Notes under the pieces: model-generated
Databases searched by the model: none
What the model was told of the DNA's origin: nothing
What the model saw: the letters and a program-made list of their open reading frames with translations, nothing else
Program-made: the position numbers and the translations under genes
Shown here: one piece after another, positions 6,748 to 13,643 of the stretch
Layout of the letters: each line of letters starts with the position of its first letter
Position numbering within the stretch: the first letter of the stretch is position 1
Source: Azoarcus sp031556475
GTDB lineage: Bacteria; Pseudomonadota; Gammaproteobacteria; Burkholderiales; Rhodocyclaceae
Direction of reading: 5' to 3'
DNA length: 24,678 nucleotides
Assembly (NCBI GenBank): GCA_031556475.1
Contig: JAVBSY010000070.1
Span: 1-24,678, forward strand

Positions 6748-7398
6748 ATGAAAAATATCATTTTCAGCAAAGCCGCCCCCATACTCACAGCAGCCGCTTT
6801 GCTGAGTATCAGCCCTGCCACACAGGCCAATCTGATTACCAATGGCAGCTTTGAAAATCCTGCTGTTGCCCCCGGAACATGGATCACCAGCTTCGGCATT
6901 CCCGGCTGGGTCAATGGCCCCTATGGCGTGGAGGTACGCAACAATGTCGCCGGCAGCGCCTACGATGGCAATAACTTCGTGGAACTCGACACGTATGCCA
7001 ATTCGTGGATCGAACAAACCGTCGCCACCACCATAGGGAAGCAGTACAACCTGCAATTCTGGTATTCACCGCGTCAATATGTCGCGGCCGATTCCAACGG
7101 TATCGACGTATTGCTCAACGGCCTGCTGATAAACAGCATTACAGCGGCCAGCAATGCCTGGAGCGATTGGATGTTGAAAGATCTGACCTTTACCGCCACG
7201 AGCCTCGCGACCACCATACGCTTTGCCGCGAGCGGAACAAGCGACAGCTTTGGCGGCTCGCTGGATAATGTGTCGCTTACCGAGAACACCGATGCCCGCG
7301 CCAACGCTGTACCAGAGCCTGGCACATTCGCGCTGCTGGCCGCGGCCGTTCTGGGATGGGGCCTGATGGCGCGTCGCCGCCGGACGGCGACTTTCTGA
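6748..7398 (+). CDS. PEP-CTERM sorting-signal protein with NGSFE-type N-terminal domain
   Basis: A 216-residue exported protein. The signal peptide covers residues 1-27 (cleavage ATQA|NL). The mature domain opens with LITNGSFENPAV, a start shared by many DUF642-like or carbohydrate-binding PEP-CTERM proteins, and is beta-rich (for example WIEQTVATTIGKQYNLQFWY). The C-terminus is a textbook PEP-CTERM signal: V188-P-E-P191, a hydrophobic helix (about 194-207) and R209-R-R-R212. Such proteins are processed by exosortase (EpsH family) and released to the cell surface or matrix, usually in EPS-producing Gram-negatives. No exosortase is in the window. ATG 6748 follows GGAACGGAGA with 7 bases of spacing. 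It is single-gene transcribed and lies just outside the repeat-bounded polysaccharide cassette. Confidence 0.9.
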   Translation: MKNIIFSKAAPILTAAALLSISPATQANLITNGSFENPAVAPGTWITSFGIPGWVNGPYGVEVRNNVAGSAYDGNNFVELDTYANSWIEQTVATTIGKQYNLQFWYSPRQYVAADSNGIDVLLNGLLINSITAASNAWSDWMLKDLTFTATSLATTIRFAASGTSDSFGGSLDNVSLTENTDARANAVPEPGTFALLAAAVLGWGLMARRRRTATF

Positions 7399-7434
7399 AA
7401 GCAGCACGGCGGGCAGGGCCCACCTGCCTGCTTT
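7398..7434 (+). terminator. Possible hairpin terminator after the PEP-CTERM gene
   Basis: An inner stem GGCAGG (7412-7417) / CCTGCC (7423-7428) with a 5-base loop is extended by an outer AAAGCA (7398-7403) / TGCTTT (7429-7434) after an asymmetric bulge. It begins at the stop codon. It is followed by CCCC rather than a long T-run, so efficiency is uncertain. Confidence 0.4.
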
Positions 7435-7662
7435 CCCCAGGCCATTTCAATCCGCAGCGGTCAAGCTACCTAGGACAGAAGAGTAATCCCTGTTCGTCTG
7501 AAGGTGACCATTCTCGCCCGAATCGCACCGGATCATCGACTACTCGATCGGGCTTGCGTGGAGAACGGCTGAGCGAAGGGGTTGAGTTCTTCGAAGGCGG
7601 AGCGGACGGCGCTGCCTTTGCTCCCCGCGCCAGCCTGCACCCGCTTACATACGCGCAGCCGG

Positions 7663-7779
7663 TTAGCGCTGTGCGCGGGCCATGACCAGCACGCCGCCGA
7701 TGACCATTACGGTGCCGGCGAGTTGGGCTAGGCCGATGTGTTCGTCCAGGATCAGGAAGCCGAGGAACAGGGTGATGAC
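7663..7779 (-). pseudogene. Orphan 3' fragment of an EamA transporter gene
   Basis: On the - strand this encodes only the last 38 residues of the EamA protein (from VITLFLGFLI to the C-terminus ARAQR) and its own stop TAA (7663-7665). From 7679 to 7779 it is identical to the 3' part of the intact eamA gene at 13644-14555. Upstream of 7779 the reading frame continues into unrelated sequence, with no start for a transporter and none of the other nine helices. In the 16 bases 7663-7678 it differs from the intact gene at six positions. Three differences are synonymous and the stop is kept as TAA versus TAG. It therefore looks like a real, diverged gene end and not a random copy. Confidence 0.85.
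7679..7779. repeat. Left copy of the 101-bp perfect direct repeat
   Basis: Base-for-base identical and in the same orientation as 13660-13760 (offset 5981). Homology ends abruptly at 7780 on the cassette side. On the outer side it decays to 10 of 16 matches up to the stop codon. Confidence 0.95.
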
Positions 7780-7821
7780 GCGGCTTGCAGGCTGCCAGTA
7801 CCGCAAGAAGCAATGGGACAA

Positions 7822-7840
7822 TTCAGGAAATTTTCCTGAA
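7822..7840. repeat. Near-perfect 19-bp dyad across the glycosyltransferase stop codon
   Basis: TTCAGGAAA and TTTCCTGAA are perfect inverted 9-mers separated by one base. The dyad includes the GT2 stop codon (7823-7825). A one-base loop cannot form a normal RNA hairpin, so it is more likely a protein-binding dyad or chance. Confidence 0.4.
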
Positions 7841-9109
7841 CCGCTCGGTCTTCTGCCATTCAATGGTCCGCCCTGATATCTTGTCGACGAAAGCCTCCCA
7901 GGCCCCCGCGCTCGTGTACCAGAGGCTGAAGACAAAATAATAGAAGAAGAATGGAAGCAGGCGAATCCGCCGCGTGGACCCATCCAGGATCGAGGCGACC
8001 CCGAGTTCGTAGAATGGTGCAAAGTTGCCGATGCAGCCGAGGATCAGCGAAAAGATGACCGGCACGATACCCGTCAACAAGCTGTTCTCGCCGACGAACA
8101 ACAGCGTAAGCATCGCAAACCAGCTACCCCACCAAAGCAAGGGAAGAAGATAGACGAGAAGCAGCAGCACGCCATCGAATTTTTCCCAGAAATGTAGGTT
8201 GCGGGCGCGCAGGAAAGGCCAGAAATAGGCGAACAGCACCTGATTGTGCCCCCTGCTCCAGCGCCGGATCTGCTTCGCTCGAATCTCCCAGGTTTCGGGG
8301 GCCTCCTCGTAGCATTCGGCGCGATTGGCATAGGCAACCTTCCAGCCGTGCATCAGCAAGCGGAAGGTCAGCTCGGTGTCCTCGGCGAGCACCGCGCCAT
8401 TGAAGCCGCCCAGATCGAGCACCGTGCGCTTTCTGAACCCGCCGACGGTACCGCCGTACTGTGCTATCAGGCGCATGTTGTACCTCGCCTGCTGATCGAC
8501 CTGATAGCCACCCGACCGCTCGATGTCCTCCATGCGCGTCAGCAGGTTGGCCCCGGCATTGAGCGGAACCACGCGCCCCATCACCGCTCCGACATCCGGG
8601 TCCTTGAAGCAGGCGACGAGCGACCGGATGATGTCCCGGGGTGGAATGTAATCCGCATCGAAGACGAGAATGACGTCACCCTTGGCGATCTTGAGTGCAT
8701 CGTTCAGCGCATGCTGCTTTCCACGCGGCCCCGAGTAACGATGCAGTACGGTCAGGATCGGCCAGCCGTCGGGATCGAGGCGTGCTTTTTCCGCATAGCC
8801 ATCGAGGATTTCCTGGGTACGATCCAGCGAATGATCATTAACCGCAATGACTTCGAGTTTATCCCGCGGGTAATAGCACTCCCGCAACGCATTCATGATG
8901 TTGTCGATCACCTTCTCTTCATTGTGCATCGGCACGAAGATGGTGACGTTCAGATAGTCGTCGTCTGAAATGTCGTTGTACGAAACCCGCTGTTCGCCGA
9001 ACAGGCGGTTCAGTGTGAACAGGTAATGCCTGAAGAAATAAGCGACGATCACAAGCAGTACAACGAAAAGATAACTCTTCAGCAGGAATACGATCACGTC
9101 CAGTGCCAT
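7823..9109 (-). CDS. Processive family 2 glycosyltransferase (polysaccharide synthase)
   Basis: A 428-residue inner-membrane synthase. One N-terminal membrane helix (about 5-25) precedes a cytoplasmic GT2 domain (about 54-290) with all processive-synthase elements: the nucleotide-binding VPMHNEE (59-65) and NDHS (91-94), the D-x-D motif D151-A-D153, the catalytic-base region E243-D244 and the acceptor motif Q280-I-R-R-W284. About four further hydrophobic segments follow (roughly 312-340, 345-365 and 385-402). The architecture matches PgaC, hyaluronan and cellulose synthases, which polymerise and translocate a beta-linked chain. ATG 9109 overlaps the end of the preceding gene by 16 bases, which indicates translational coupling. 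It is last in the five-gene operon. No fused PilZ domain is present. The sugar is unknown. The epimerase in the same operon suggests GlcNAc- or ManNAc-derived units. Confidence 0.88.
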   Translation of the reverse strand: MALDVIVFLLKSYLFVVLLVIVAYFFRHYLFTLNRLFGEQRVSYNDISDDDYLNVTIFVPMHNEEKVIDNIMNALRECYYPRDKLEVIAVNDHSLDRTQEILDGYAEKARLDPDGWPILTVLHRYSGPRGKQHALNDALKIAKGDVILVFDADYIPPRDIIRSLVACFKDPDVGAVMGRVVPLNAGANLLTRMEDIERSGGYQVDQQARYNMRLIAQYGGTVGGFRKRTVLDLGGFNGAVLAEDTELTFRLLMHGWKVAYANRAECYEEAPETWEIRAKQIRRWSRGHNQVLFAYFWPFLRARNLHFWEKFDGVLLLLVYLLPLLWWGSWFAMLTLLFVGENSLLTGIVPVIFSLILGCIGNFAPFYELGVASILDGSTRRIRLLPFFFYYFVFSLWYTSAGAWEAFVDKISGRTIEWQKTERFRKIS

Positions 9110-9918
9110 AGCTTCGAGTCCCGTGAAATCCGTGCGGACACACCACTGACCGTCATCGAGAACAGGCTGACGAGGTAGAGGATATCCGGCAGCGAACAGA
9201 TGATCAGGATGACGAGCGGAATCACCAGGTACGTCCCATAGGTACACATGACCATGTAGACCAGATGCTTGAGAACGTAGAGCAATGCCAGCACGCATTC
9301 GAAAAGCACGCAGAAAAGGATTCTTCTGGGAAGCCGTATCGGCAAGGGCAGGAGCACCAGCCAAAAAATGAACGGCAGGCCGGTTGCGACCAATACGGAC
9401 ACGGTAGTAAACAGTTCGCTGAGCGATTCGGCCCGGTAAGTGAAATGGTCCGGTATCAGCAGGAACAGCAGTGCGAAGAATCCTGTCGCCGATATCAGCA
9501 GATTCGTCAGGATCACCAGTGGAAGCGGGATGGGAAGTCTCTTCAGGAAGAGCAGCGATATCAATGAGACTGAGATGACGACCAGACAGACTGTTGTAGA
9601 CGGCGCCGAAATGGGCACCACGAGGAAATGAAAGCTGGTCGAACTCCAGAAGTAGATCGGACGGATCGCGGTTTCGCCGAGCGGCGTCTGGAAAAGCCGT
9701 ACAAGCCATCGGCATAGCTCCAGGGTCAGCGCGGGCAGATAGACGATCTTCGCGGCCAGGATGGCCAGGATCAGGGCGAAGGAAAAAACCGACGAGAGCC
9801 TCATTTCGCGCGTCAGCCTGATGCGCCGGTACGAGCGGTGAAGCGCGATGGTTTCCTTCACATTCCGTTCATCGGGAATGTGGCTGCCTGCTGGTGTAAC
9901 TCCGATTTGCGCATCCAT
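9094..9918 (-). CDS. Polytopic inner-membrane protein of unknown function in the EPS operon
   Basis: A 274-residue protein that I do not recognise. After a hydrophilic, basic N-terminus (about 1-40) it has roughly six or seven long hydrophobic segments (starting near residues 43, 96, 112, 131, 177, 200 and 225), so most of the protein is membrane. No catalytic motif, glycosyltransferase signature or acyltransferase motif (MBOAT or acyltransferase 3) is visible. It sits between the outer-membrane barrel (12-base gap) and the synthase (16-base overlap), so its product may be needed for assembly with the synthase or for chain translocation or modification. This is inferred from position. ATG 9918 has GAAGAG almost adjacent, an awkward spacing, so a later start is possible. 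It includes the lowest-GC part of the operon. Confidence 0.72.
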   Translation of the reverse strand: MDAQIGVTPAGSHIPDERNVKETIALHRSYRRIRLTREMRLSSVFSFALILAILAAKIVYLPALTLELCRWLVRLFQTPLGETAIRPIYFWSSTSFHFLVVPISAPSTTVCLVVISVSLISLLFLKRLPIPLPLVILTNLLISATGFFALLFLLIPDHFTYRAESLSELFTTVSVLVATGLPFIFWLVLLPLPIRLPRRILFCVLFECVLALLYVLKHLVYMVMCTYGTYLVIPLVILIICSLPDILYLVSLFSMTVSGVSARISRDSKLWHWT

Positions 9919-9930
9919 GCTCTTCGTGTT

Positions 9931-10797
9931 TCAAAAGTAGAAGAACAGGCCCGCGCCCGCGCTCTTCCCGCTGTAGGAGTCGCTGACGTCGAGCACGCCG
10001 ACCTGAATCCAGAAGCCCCAGTCGTCGCGCACCCAATGCCGGTGGCGATACAGGAAGGAATTCGAGTTGCGGTTTACCGATTCGGGCGAGTCCAGGTAGG
10101 TCGCGAGGTAAGCCTGATTCCCCCAGGAAAAGATGAAGGTATTGAGATACCTGTACCAGTAGCCCTGGTCGGCGCTGATCGACTGTGAATGGGAATATAA
10201 CGACCCGGGGTTGCTGATGTTGTAGAAGAACCGGTAGCTCAGGATCAAGCCATCGCTATAGCGGGTAATACCGCTCGAGAGAATCGTGTCCGAATTCGGC
10301 GTGTGATAGTCGATATAGGTCGCGCCCAATGTCCAGACCCAGTTCTTCTCCTGGCCGAGCTTGAAGTTGAAATCCTGATCGATGCGGAATCTCGGCAGGT
10401 AGTCGACATTCGTGGCGGTAGACATGCTCGAATAGGTGTACAGGCTATCGCTCCAGTCCTTGTACAGCCCGCCAACGATCTGCCCGCCGCTGCCATCGCC
10501 TTTCGATCTGTTGTAGCCATTGAGTTCGAAATACCCCGAGTAACCGTCCTCGGTCCGCGTATAGCGCATGCCGCCGGAATCCCAGTTCCCGTTGCCCGCC
10601 GTGATGGCCTCGCGATTACCGTAGAACTCGACCAGGTTGCGTTTCTTCTCGCTCGGCGAATCGGCATTCAGGCGGCGGGCCTCGGTCGCTTCAACCTCGC
10701 CCTTGAGTGTCTGTGCCTCACATACCGAACAGAGCAGCGCCAGCGAGAAAGCGCCGATAGACAAGGCCCTTTTCTTCGTTTCCGTGTCGAGTGACAT
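9931..10797 (-). CDS. YaiO-like outer-membrane beta-barrel protein
   Basis: A 288-residue exported protein. The signal peptide covers about residues 1-28 (CEA|QT). The rest shows alternating amphipathic strands rich in Tyr and Trp (for example DGYSGYFELNGYNRSKGDG and WTLGATYIDYHT). The chain ends in Phe-Tyr-Phe, a terminal aromatic signature recognised by the Bam machinery. The overall pattern resembles the YaiO-family barrel, whose E. coli namesake is adjacent to the glycosyltransferase gene yaiP. Here too it is next to a glycosyltransferase gene, so I infer that it secretes or anchors polysaccharide in the outer membrane. It has no TPR scaffold like PgaA or BcsC. ATG 10797 is preceded by GAGGAT, which overlaps the upstream stop codon. 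The gap is 12 bases. Confidence 0.72.
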   Translation of the reverse strand: MSLDTETKKRALSIGAFSLALLCSVCEAQTLKGEVEATEARRLNADSPSEKKRNLVEFYGNREAITAGNGNWDSGGMRYTRTEDGYSGYFELNGYNRSKGDGSGGQIVGGLYKDWSDSLYTYSSMSTATNVDYLPRFRIDQDFNFKLGQEKNWVWTLGATYIDYHTPNSDTILSSGITRYSDGLILSYRFFYNISNPGSLYSHSQSISADQGYWYRYLNTFIFSWGNQAYLATYLDSPESVNRNSNSFLYRHRHWVRDDWGFWIQVGVLDVSDSYSGKSAGAGLFFYF

Positions 10798-10809
10798 TCC
10801 ATGCGATCC

Positions 10810-11826
10810 TCAGGCGACGCGTCCCTGTGCGCAGGAAACCGTTCCGTAAATGCTCGCGTCGTTGTGCAGCACGAGCATCTTCCTGCAGACGACCGAACGG
10901 ACCGATCCTTCCGCGCCGATCGCACTTCTCGCATATATGACGACTCCGCCCTGAGAAAAGATATTGCCGAGAACCCTGCTCCCGGCGCCCACGATCACGT
11001 CGCCCTCGGCCACGATGTTGCCATGCACCGTGACGCCGGCCTCGAGTTCGACGTTGCCGTAACTCTTCACATCCCCCTGCACCTCGCACTCCGCAGACAG
11101 CCTGATGTTCTGCCTCGAGACGATATTCGTCTCGATTCGCGCTCGCATGGGCGATGAATCCGGCGAAGCCACCGGGCATCTTTCACCGATGTCGCCGCTC
11201 CGTTCTGTGGAAGCCTCTGCCTTTCGGGAATAGGTCTTGATCGGAACCCCATGGAGATTGACGAAACTCGTGCCGATCGCCAGATGCAACAGCCCCTTGC
11301 AGGCCGTGCTCCGGCCGAGTCTGCACGAAGCGGCGGTGATGAGCGAGTCACCCCGCACATCCAGCCAGCGCACGACGTGCGAGTCTCTGCCCAGCGACAG
11401 GTTTCCATGACACAGGATGGCACGCACGTGGGAACCCTCTCCGATCGTGGCATTGCCCGCCACGAAGACCTCCTTCCCGAAAGCGCTCCTTTCACTCGCC
11501 TGCATGTTGCCATCGACATAGAGAATCAGGCCTTTGTCCGACGATGTGCACTGCCAGTCCCGCTCCGAAACCGCATGCACCTCCTCGGGCTTGGACAATG
11601 CGATCCGATGGTGGCTGTGGCCCGGCGGCAGCGCCTCTGGCATTCCCTTCTTCAACAACGCATGGAAGCTGTCGCCAAAGAAGAAATGGTTCTTCTGGTA
11701 ATTGAGGTCGATATGCAATGGTTTATCGTCCCTGGGGCGCCGAAGTTCGAACCATCCCGGGAGGAACGGGATCAGCCCGAACAGCACGGCGCCGCAGACA
11801 ATCAGCAAAACCGTGGAGGCTGGCAC
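10810..11826 (-). CDS. Membrane-anchored bactofilin-like (polymer-forming) beta-helix protein
   Basis: A 338-residue protein with one N-terminal membrane helix (about 5-25) followed by a basic ELRRPRDDK. By the positive-inside rule the large C-terminal part would be cytoplasmic. Two blocks of short, Gly-rich hexapeptide-like turns are seen, about 103-195 (for example GNATIGEGSHVRAILCHGNL) and about 235-335 (for example GNVELEAGVTVHGNIVAEGD). This is the pattern of the bactofilin/DUF583 beta-helix, which self-assembles into filaments. A less ordered Ser/Glu-rich linker (about 200-232) divides them. Canonical bactofilins are shorter (about 100-200 residues) with a single helix, so the two-block form is unusual. 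Translation begins at GTG 11826, only 4 bases after the epimerase stop. An acyltransferase-like beta-helix is a weaker alternative. Confidence 0.75.
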   Translation of the reverse strand: MPASTVLLIVCGAVLFGLIPFLPGWFELRRPRDDKPLHIDLNYQKNHFFFGDSFHALLKKGMPEALPPGHSHHRIALSKPEEVHAVSERDWQCTSSDKGLILYVDGNMQASERSAFGKEVFVAGNATIGEGSHVRAILCHGNLSLGRDSHVVRWLDVRGDSLITAASCRLGRSTACKGLLHLAIGTSFVNLHGVPIKTYSRKAEASTERSGDIGERCPVASPDSSPMRARIETNIVSRQNIRLSAECEVQGDVKSYGNVELEAGVTVHGNIVAEGDVIVGAGSRVLGNIFSQGGVVIYARSAIGAEGSVRSVVCRKMLVLHNDASIYGTVSCAQGRVA

Positions 11827-11830
11827 GGGA

Positions 11831-13087
11831 CTATGCCGCTTTCGTCGAAATCAGCGACTGCTGGATGTGGTCGACGATCCGCGCGGACGCCTTGCCGTCG
11901 CCGAACGGATTCGGGCTCCTGGTCAGGCACTCGTAGGCAACCGGGTCTTCGATCAGGCGCAGGGTTTCCGCGACAATCCTCTGCGGATCGGTCCCCACAA
12001 GCAGATTCACGCCACTTTCGATGCCTTCCGGGCGTTCCGTCGTCTCGCGCATGATCAGGACCGGCTTGTGCAGCGAGGGGGCCTCTTCCTGAATACCGCC
12101 GGAATCGCTCAGCACGAGCCTGCACGCCTCCATCAGCCGCACGAAGGGCCTGTGGGAAAGCGGCTCCTCCAGATAGACGTTCGGGATGCCCGCAAGTCGC
12201 TCCTGCACCGGCTGGCGGACATTGGGATTCAGATGCACAGGGTAGATGAGGCGCGCATCGGGCAGCCTCCGGGCAATCTCCGCCAGCGCGCTGCAGATAT
12301 TCTCCAGCCCGGCACCGAAACTCTCGCGTCGGTGGCTGGTAACCAGCACGATCAGCCTGTTTTCGGCTATCGCCTGTTCGACCCTCGGCGGTAGCGGCGG
12401 CACGGCCTCGCGGTTGGCATTGCGCACCCAAAACAGCGCATCGATAACCGTGTTGCCCGTCACGAATATCTGTTTGGCATCGACCCTGTCATTCAGCAGA
12501 TTCTGCCTGGACAATTCGGTCGGCGCGAAATGCCAGCGTGCGACCATGCCGGTGATTCGCCGGTTGAGTTCCTCCGGGAACGGATTCAGAACGTTCCACG
12601 TCCGCAACCCGGCTTCGATGTGCGCAACAGGAATGTTCAGGTAGAAAGCGCAGAGCGATACGACCTGCACGCTGGTCGTATCGCCTTGTACCATGATGGC
12701 GTCCGGCTGGATCTCCTTCAGGAAATTGCTGGTCGCGGCGAACAGGTTCGCGCTCATGTCGGCCAGGCCCTGATTGTTCGTCATGACATTCAGGTTCAGA
12801 TCGGGTTCGAGGCCGTAGTCCTTGAGCGCAGCGGCAAGCATTTCCTTGTGCTGGCCAGTCGAGCACAGGAAGGTCTCGAAGAGTTCCGAACGCGAACGGA
12901 ATTCATGGACGACCGGCGCCACCTTGATGGCCTCCGGGCGGGTTCCGACGAAAACGACGATTTTCCTCGGCGGCGCGGTCGGAACACGCTCGGCAAGACG
13001 TCCTCGCACCGGCAGATCGAGCAATCCCCAGTCCTGAATCCCGCTCCTTGAACCGCCTTCAGGGCGCAAAGACGCTTTGAGTCCCAT
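11831..13087 (-). CDS. wecB: UDP-N-acetylglucosamine 2-epimerase (non-hydrolysing, WecB type)
   Basis: A 418-residue cytoplasmic enzyme that interconverts UDP-GlcNAc and UDP-ManNAc. Conserved elements are GTRPEAIK (48-55), QGDTTS with D136, HIEAGLRT with E158, PFPEELNRR with E172 and SHRRESFG with H252. The spacing of D136, E158 and E172 is the same as for the E. coli catalytic residues D95, E117 and E131. The C-terminal SDSGGIQEEAP and RETTERPEG are typical sugar-nucleotide-binding motifs. The usual length is about 375 residues, and this one has an extra N-terminal stretch of about 40. ATG 13087 is supported by AGGACGG about 8 bases upstream, but GTG at 13009 is an alternative. It is first in the polysaccharide operon. 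The wecB name denotes the family. The role here is probably EPS, not enterobacterial common antigen. Confidence 0.92.
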   Translation of the reverse strand: MGLKASLRPEGGSRSGIQDWGLLDLPVRGRLAERVPTAPPRKIVVFVGTRPEAIKVAPVVHEFRSRSELFETFLCSTGQHKEMLAAALKDYGLEPDLNLNVMTNNQGLADMSANLFAATSNFLKEIQPDAIMVQGDTTSVQVVSLCAFYLNIPVAHIEAGLRTWNVLNPFPEELNRRITGMVARWHFAPTELSRQNLLNDRVDAKQIFVTGNTVIDALFWVRNANREAVPPLPPRVEQAIAENRLIVLVTSHRRESFGAGLENICSALAEIARRLPDARLIYPVHLNPNVRQPVQERLAGIPNVYLEEPLSHRPFVRLMEACRLVLSDSGGIQEEAPSLHKPVLIMRETTERPEGIESGVNLLVGTDPQRIVAETLRLIEDPVAYECLTRSPNPFGDGKASARIVDHIQQSLISTKAA

Positions 13088-13643
13088 AACAGATCCGTCC
13101 TGGTTGGTGTTGTCGTACGCAGCATCGAAAAATCATTTCGCCCGCATTGGGCAGCAGGCGGCAACGATCCGGGCAGAAGCGATGCGATCCGTGGGCGAAC
13201 AAGAGCGAAGCTCGAATGCCTGCATCATTTACGTCACCTGTCCAAACTTCGTTGGCGCCTGCCCGATCTCGTGTTTGGCAAGTATCGGAAAGCACCCGAA
13301 ATGGATTTGCGGCTCTACGGGAATCCGAATTCAGGAAACCGGGAAAATCGAAAATCGTTTGTCAGACATGCCGTAGCCAGCACCGTTCAAATCCGTTCCG
13401 GCCAGATCTTCCTGCGCGAACGTGGAGACACCTGTCATTCCTGTATAGGCGGTCGGCGTCGTGAAAACGATTGATACTCGACGGTCGATCTGGTCAATAC
13501 GTCGGAACAGGAGAAGGCAAACGGCAAGGCCGGGCAACGGGCGTAAGTCCGATTCTTGAGCGCCGGTTGTTGTGTCTGCGTCGTATATCTTCCCGCCCAA
13601 ACTGTGGGGCTTCGGGTGGGGATAGGTGGATTGGGGCTGCCGG
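13088..13643. other. 556-base non-coding leader between wecB and eamA
   Basis: No convincing gene is seen on either strand. It should hold the promoter of the EPS operon (- strand). A weak sigma-70-like pair reading TTGACC / TATCAA on the - strand (plus coordinates 13492-13497 and 13471-13476, 15-base spacer) would give a leader of about 375 bases. Local AT-rich runs occur near 13342-13365. The cassette side of the right direct repeat is at its high-coordinate end. Confidence 0.4.

Noticed and set aside
7356..7685. A + strand frame of 109 codons running from the end of the PEP-CTERM gene into the left repeat
   Set aside because: It overlaps the PEP-CTERM gene in another frame, has no start signal and crosses the antisense of the eamA fragment. 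Composition is low-complexity. The 264 bases 7399-7662 appear non-coding apart from the hairpin.
9110..9715. Extension of the GT2 gene upstream to a frame start at 9715
   Set aside because: This would overlap most of the upstream membrane-protein gene in another frame, and the added sequence has no membrane or GT2 character. ATG 9109 begins directly with a membrane helix.
13331..13600. A - strand frame of 89 codons in the leader upstream of wecB
   Set aside because: It begins only with TTG, lacks a ribosome binding site and has no family resemblance. Its C-terminal half reads somewhat like a protein (STFAQEDLAGTDLNG), but that is not enough to call a gene.
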